Part shown: positions 60,516-64,000 of the stretch, piece after piece | Numbering within the stretch: position 1 is the stretch's first letter | How the letters are laid out: each line of letters begins with the position of its first letter | NCBI GenBank assembly: GCA_025359965.1 | Contig: JANYDC010000028.1 | Span: 1-64,000, forward strand | Length of the DNA: 64,000 bases | Reading direction: 5' to 3' | From: Pedosphaera sp. | GTDB taxonomy: Bacteria > Verrucomicrobiota > Verrucomicrobiia > Limisphaerales > SXQI01 | Notes under the pieces: generated by a model | Told to the model about the DNA's origin: nothing | The model's input: the letters and a program-made list of their open reading frames with translations, nothing else | Database searches by the model: none | Translations under genes and position numbers: made by a program

Positions 60516-63245
60516 CTAGCTCACTAGGATCGAATGGACTTTCTCGGGGTTTAGCTTGAGGTCAGCCATGGCTTTAGAGACGAGTTCCATCTTGATTTGG
60601 CTTTTGCGGGCCAGTGCGTAGAGGGTGCCGACCACGGTGCTTTCGACGTCCACTTCGAAGAAGCGGCGGAGGGCTTCGCGGGTATCACTACGGCCGAAGC
60701 CATCGGTGCCGAGAGTGTACAAACCACCGGGAACCCATGGCGCAATCTGGTCTGCCACAAGTTTGAGGTTGTCGGAGACTGAAACAAACACGCCGGATTC
60801 TTTTTCCAAGGTGGTTTCGAGGTAGGATTTGCGAGCCGGTTCAGTAGGGTGGAGCATGTTCCAACGCTGGGCGTTGAGGGCGTCGTTGCGCAGGCTCTTG
60901 TAGCTGGTGGCGCTCCAGACATCGACGGAGACACCGTAATCGCGCTCCAAAATAATTTGCGCACCCAAGGCCGACCGCATAATGGATCCACTGCCGAAGA
61001 TGTGCGCCTTGACCTTGCTGGCCGCAGTGCTTGATTTAAATTTGTACAAACCCCGCAGAATCCCCTGCTCCGCCCCTTCAGGCATCGGCGGCATGAGATA
61101 ATTCTCGTTGAACAGGGTGATGTAATAGAAGACATCTTCCATGTCCTGATACATGCGCTTGATGCCATCTCCCACGATGACAGCGATTTCGTAAGCAAAT
61201 GCTGGATCGTAAGCGAGAAGCGATGGGACACTGGTGGCAATCAACAGGCTGTGTCCGTCCTGATGCTGCAAACCTTCGCCGTTGAGTGTGGTGCGGCCGG
61301 AGGTGGCTCCGAGCAGGAAGCCCTTGGCTTTAATATCACCAGCCAGCCAAATTTGATCCCCCACCCGCTGAAAACCGAACATTGAGTAGTAGATGTAGAA
61401 CGGAATCATGTTTACGCCATAGTTGGCGTAAGCTGTTCCGGCGGCGATAAAAGAGGACATGGAACCTGCTTCGGTAATACCCTCTTCAAGGATCTGTCCA
61501 TCCTTTGTTTCGTGATAGTAACTCGTGCTGGCGCGGTCCACTGGTTCATACAACTGGCCTTTGGGCGAGTAGATGCCGACCTGACTAAAGAGAGAGTCCA
61601 AGCCAAAAGTACGTGCCTCGTCGGGAACAATGGGGACGATGTACCTTCCGATTTCCTTATTGCGCAGCAGGTGGGTTAGCAACCGCACGAAACTCATGGT
61701 CGTCGACACCGACGAACTATTGGAGCCCTTGAAAAACTCGGCGTAATAATCCATCGAAGGTGCCGCCACAGGTTGCGCGAGAACTTTGCGTGCCGGGAGG
61801 AATCCGCCCAATTCTTCACGCCGTTCCAGCATGTATTTCACCTCAATGCTGTCGGCAGCAGGGCGGTAAAAAGGCGTGTGGGCAATATCTTCATCGCTGA
61901 TTGGCACTTCAAAACGAGTGCGAAACTCACGGAGCTCCTTCTCGTTAAGCTTCTTTTGGCCGTGGGAAATATTCTTTCCCTCACCCGCTTCGCCAAGACC
62001 ATAGCCCTTGATTGTTTTGGCCAGAATGACGGTCGGTTTGCCGGTGGTCTCCATGGCAACCGAGTAGGCGGCAAATACTTTTCTGACGTCATGACCACCT
62101 CTCAAAAGTCGGGTCAATTGATCATCAGTCAAATGATTGACCAAAGCCTTTAACTCGGGTGATGTGCCGAAGAAATGTTTACGGATGTAACTGCCGGGCT
62201 CCACTGAATACTTCTGAAATTCGCCATCAACGACCTCGTTCATCCTCTTGGGAAGAAGTCCTTTGGTATCAGCGCGGAAAAGCTCATCCCATTCCGTGCC
62301 CCAAATGACTTTGACCACGTTCCAGCCAGCTCCGCGGAACATCCCTTCCAGCTCCTGAATGATTTTACCGTTGCCGCGCACGGGACCATCAAGCCGTTGC
62401 AAATTGCAGTTGATGACCCAAACCAGATTATCCAAACCTTCGCGCACGGGAAGGGTTAGGCAGCCAAGGGACTCAGGTTCATCGGACTCGCCATCGCCCA
62501 TAAAGGCCCAGACTTTGGACTCACCCAGCGGCAGGAGGTTGCGGGCTTTCAGATACCGCATGAAGCGGGCCTGATAGATAGACATGATTGGCCCCAAACC
62601 CATCGAAACGGTGGGAAACTGCCAAAACTCAGGCATCAAATACGGATGCGGATAGGAGGAAAGACCACCTCCTGGTGAAAGTTCGCTGCGGAAATTCTGT
62701 AAATTCGTGACGCTCAAACGGCCTTCAAGAAAGGCGCGGGCATAATTTCCGGGAGTGGCGTGTCCTTGAAAATAGATCAAATCGCCCTGCTGTTGATCGT
62801 TTTGGGCGCGGAAAAAATGGTTGTAGCCCACTTCGTACAAAGTGGCGGACGAGGCAAAGGTTGAGATATGGCCGCCCAGACCCTTGTCATCACGGTTGGC
62901 GTTGACCACCATGGCCATGGCATTCCACCGGATGTAGGACTTGATGCGGCGTTCCAGGGGAATATCGCCGGGATACTCAGGTTCATCCTCGGGCGCGATG
63001 GTATTGGAGTAAGGAGTGCTGGTGATATCCGGCAGCGCAGGCAATTCGTCGCGAAGGCGGTTCATCAGCTTGGCGATGAATTCCGGCGTGCGATCAGGCT
63101 CCTGGGTTTTGAGGATATATTCCGCCACAAACGCCAAGGCCTGCTCTTGTTGAGCTGCTTGGAGGTGTTTGGCGCGAGTCGCGGTGCTCTTGCGCTTGGT
63201 GTTCTGGACGGCGACTGCGTTTCCTTCCACTGATTTATCTTTCAT
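60516..63245 (-). CDS. aceE: Pyruvate dehydrogenase E1 component, homodimeric type
   Basis: Thiamine-diphosphate enzyme that decarboxylates pyruvate and passes the acetyl group to the lipoyl E2 of the pyruvate dehydrogenase complex. About 909 residues, the homodimeric form of Proteobacteria rather than the alpha/beta form. Key segments: RRIKSYIRWNAMAMV, GHISTFASSATLYEVGYNHFF, WQFPTVSMGLGPIMSIYQARF, the ThDP motif GDGESDEPESLG, ISHGQKKLNEKELREFR, TTLNGEGLQHQDGHS and VSVSDNLKLVADQIAPWVPG. ATG 63245 is chosen over 63278; extra residues before it lack features. aceF and lpd are not seen. Expression may depend on the structured leader upstream. Confidence 0.97.
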   Translation of the reverse strand: MKDKSVEGNAVAVQNTKRKSTATRAKHLQAAQQEQALAFVAEYILKTQEPDRTPEFIAKLMNRLRDELPALPDITSTPYSNTIAPEDEPEYPGDIPLERRIKSYIRWNAMAMVVNANRDDKGLGGHISTFASSATLYEVGYNHFFRAQNDQQQGDLIYFQGHATPGNYARAFLEGRLSVTNLQNFRSELSPGGGLSSYPHPYLMPEFWQFPTVSMGLGPIMSIYQARFMRYLKARNLLPLGESKVWAFMGDGESDEPESLGCLTLPVREGLDNLVWVINCNLQRLDGPVRGNGKIIQELEGMFRGAGWNVVKVIWGTEWDELFRADTKGLLPKRMNEVVDGEFQKYSVEPGSYIRKHFFGTSPELKALVNHLTDDQLTRLLRGGHDVRKVFAAYSVAMETTGKPTVILAKTIKGYGLGEAGEGKNISHGQKKLNEKELREFRTRFEVPISDEDIAHTPFYRPAADSIEVKYMLERREELGGFLPARKVLAQPVAAPSMDYYAEFFKGSNSSSVSTTMSFVRLLTHLLRNKEIGRYIVPIVPDEARTFGLDSLFSQVGIYSPKGQLYEPVDRASTSYYHETKDGQILEEGITEAGSMSSFIAAGTAYANYGVNMIPFYIYYSMFGFQRVGDQIWLAGDIKAKGFLLGATSGRTTLNGEGLQHQDGHSLLIATSVPSLLAYDPAFAYEIAVIVGDGIKRMYQDMEDVFYYITLFNENYLMPPMPEGAEQGILRGLYKFKSSTAASKVKAHIFGSGSIMRSALGAQIILERDYGVSVDVWSATSYKSLRNDALNAQRWNMLHPTEPARKSYLETTLEKESGVFVSVSDNLKLVADQIAPWVPGGLYTLGTDGFGRSDTREALRRFFEVDVESTVVGTLYALARKSQIKMELVSKAMADLKLNPEKVHSILVS

Positions 63246-63260
63246 CGTTCGTAAAAATAA

Positions 63261-63329
63261 AGAGCCCAAGGCGATCAACGCCTTTGGTTTTTCACCTCGG
63301 TAAATGGCTCAAACTGCTTTCTGGGCTCT
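63261..63329 (-). promoter_or_regulatory. Structured leader upstream of aceE
   Basis: Two mutually exclusive pairings are visible. Long-range: AGAGCCCA (63261-63268) with TGGGCTCT (63322-63329). Local: CCAAGGCG (63266-63273) with CGCCTTTGG (63279-63287), a hairpin with one bulge and an ATCAA loop. Both use the same bases. On the minus-strand mRNA a T-rich stretch (TTTATTTTT) follows the structure just before the aceE start, so a regulated terminator or a start-blocking fold is possible. I do not recognise a known riboswitch class. Confidence 0.45.
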
Positions 63330-63383
63330 CGGACTGGACGAAGGACCCAAGTGGTGATGTTGGTGGACCAACAGACAATGATC

Positions 63384-63411
63384 AAGATACAGCAGAGCGA
63401 AATGGTGACAA
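63384..63411 (-). promoter_or_regulatory. Candidate promoter of aceE
   Basis: Minus strand: -35 TTGTCA (63411-63406) and -10 TATCTT (63389-63384), 16-base spacer. Transcription would begin near 63377, giving a leader of about 130 bases that contains the structure at 63261-63329. In the rest of the aceE-pilT gap (63412-63625) I see no gene and no convincing pilT promoter. Confidence 0.35.
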
Positions 63412-63625
63412 ATAAAATAAACTGCTTTTAACGCAAGAATTCAGGCGCTCAATAAGTTTGCCTTATCATAAAGCGGACTACACCAAAAACACGCGGTTTT
63501 TCACTGACTCAAGCCACGTGAGACGGGTAAGTTGTAAAAGCTTCAACTAACCCACTTAAGGGGTTGTAGCAAAAGCCGATAGAGTTTTCGTAGTCGCGTT
63601 AAAACAAGCGCGGCTTTGACCAGAT

Positions 63626-64000
63626 ATGGCAAAGATTGACGCGTTTTTTAACCTGATGTTCGAGCAAAAAGCCTCGGACCTCCATCTGGCGTCCGGCAAC
63701 CCGCCGATGCTCCGGATCAATGGCGAGCTCCATCGCGTAGATTATCCTCCGCTGGAAAGCGACATGCTCAAGGCCATGCTCTACGAGATCACCCCCGAGT
63801 ATAAGGTGAAGATCTACGAGGAAACGGGCGACGTGGACTTCGGTTACGAAATTCCGAATGTCTCTCGCTTCCGCGCCAATTTTTTCAATCAGAAGAACGG
63901 GTGTTCGGCTGTGTTCCGGCAAATTCCCTCCAAAGTGCTTTCCTTTGAGGATTTTGAAAAATTCGACGCGCCGCTGCCGGCAGTCCTGAAAAAATTCTGC
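63626..64000 (+). CDS. pilT: Type IV pilus retraction ATPase PilT (5' part; runs off window)
   Basis: The first 125 codons of a PilT-type ATPase, open to the window end. The opening MAKIDAFFNLMFEQKASDLHLASGNPPMLRINGELHRVDYPPL is the family N-terminal domain, followed by EETGDVDFGYEIPNVSRFRANFFNQKNG and AVFRQIPSKVLSFEDF. The Walker A and later motifs lie beyond the window. PilT depolymerises pili for twitching motility. It starts at ATG 63626; no clear ribosome-binding site precedes it. An ORF on the opposite strand (63599-63922) is only its shadow. Confidence 0.93.
   Translation, partial: MAKIDAFFNLMFEQKASDLHLASGNPPMLRINGELHRVDYPPLESDMLKAMLYEITPEYKVKIYEETGDVDFGYEIPNVSRFRANFFNQKNGCSAVFRQIPSKVLSFEDFEKFDAPLPAVLKKFC

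Noticed and set aside
63599-63922. Minus-strand ORF of 107 codons at the window end
   Set aside because: It is the shadow of pilT on the plus strand, whose N-terminal domain is unmistakable.

Overview
The window reads as a chromosomal segment of a free-living Verrucomicrobium, most likely of the Pedosphaera/Limisphaerales type (subdivision 3). The evidence is gene content: planctomycete-type cytochrome proteins (DUF1592 family), DUF1552, DUF1080, a Tat-exported Gfo/Idh/MocA oxidoreductase, two PEP-CTERM proteins with a CAAX-protease-like protein of the kind linked to exosortases, DUF4331, and secreted proteins with repeated NDSFA-type domains. There are no plasmid or phage hallmarks, no insertion sequence and no CRISPR array. 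Most genes are housekeeping or secreted-protein genes in short operons.

Layout. 0-1.7 kb: zinc-finger protein and a short GspE/PilB-type ATPase. 1.7-6.4 kb: a noncoding repeat-like stretch, a strong promoter and an overlapping three-gene cassette (amidotransferase-like ATP-pyrophosphatase lacking the glutaminase Cys, RaSEA-like radical SAM enzyme, FAD oxidoreductase) that looks like an uncharacterised biosynthetic pathway. 6.4-8.5 kb: ilvB with a Val/Leu-rich leader peptide and an attenuator. 8.5-13.7 kb: DUF1080, yggS, and an operon of beta-propeller protein, small membrane protein, accA and manA. 13.8-19.2 kb: two-component signalling (hybrid kinase, NarL-type regulator, NarX-type kinase). 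19.3-27.1 kb: secreted repeat protein, tRNA-Ser(CGA), a 6S-like structured RNA, a protein with a lasso-peptide-type leader, two PEP-CTERM proteins, VanX-like dipeptidase, tRNA-Arg(CCG), DUF4331. 27.2-30.0 kb: Gfo/Idh/MocA oxidoreductase and a cytochrome/SUMF1 fusion.

30.3-36.2 kb: a second unusual group, with tandem small membrane-protein paralogues, a COG1964-type radical SAM enzyme, two damaged paralogues and an Lgt-like membrane protein, suggesting membrane lipid or lipoprotein chemistry. 36.2-42.8 kb: a pseudouridine synthase/methyltransferase fusion, CAAX-like protease, GspB and ExeA-like secretion proteins, bcp, an ECF sigma/anti-sigma pair, hisB. 42.9-48.1 kb: RibD-C reductase and surface-polysaccharide genes (O-antigen polymerase/ligase-like, acyltransferase, PMT-like glycosyltransferase). 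48.3-55.9 kb: EamA transporter, trpD, LarA-like, M48 protease, VKOR-thioredoxin fusion, DUF4126, and a protein with a redox-dead thioredoxin fold. 56-63.2 kb: DUF1552/DUF1592 pair, lipoprotein-like protein and aceE behind a structured leader. 63.6 kb to the end: the 5' part of pilT.

All assignments come from reading the sequence and remembered family features; no search was run. Where the first possible start looked poor, an internal start with a better ribosome-binding site, signal peptide or operon fit was chosen and the reason is given.
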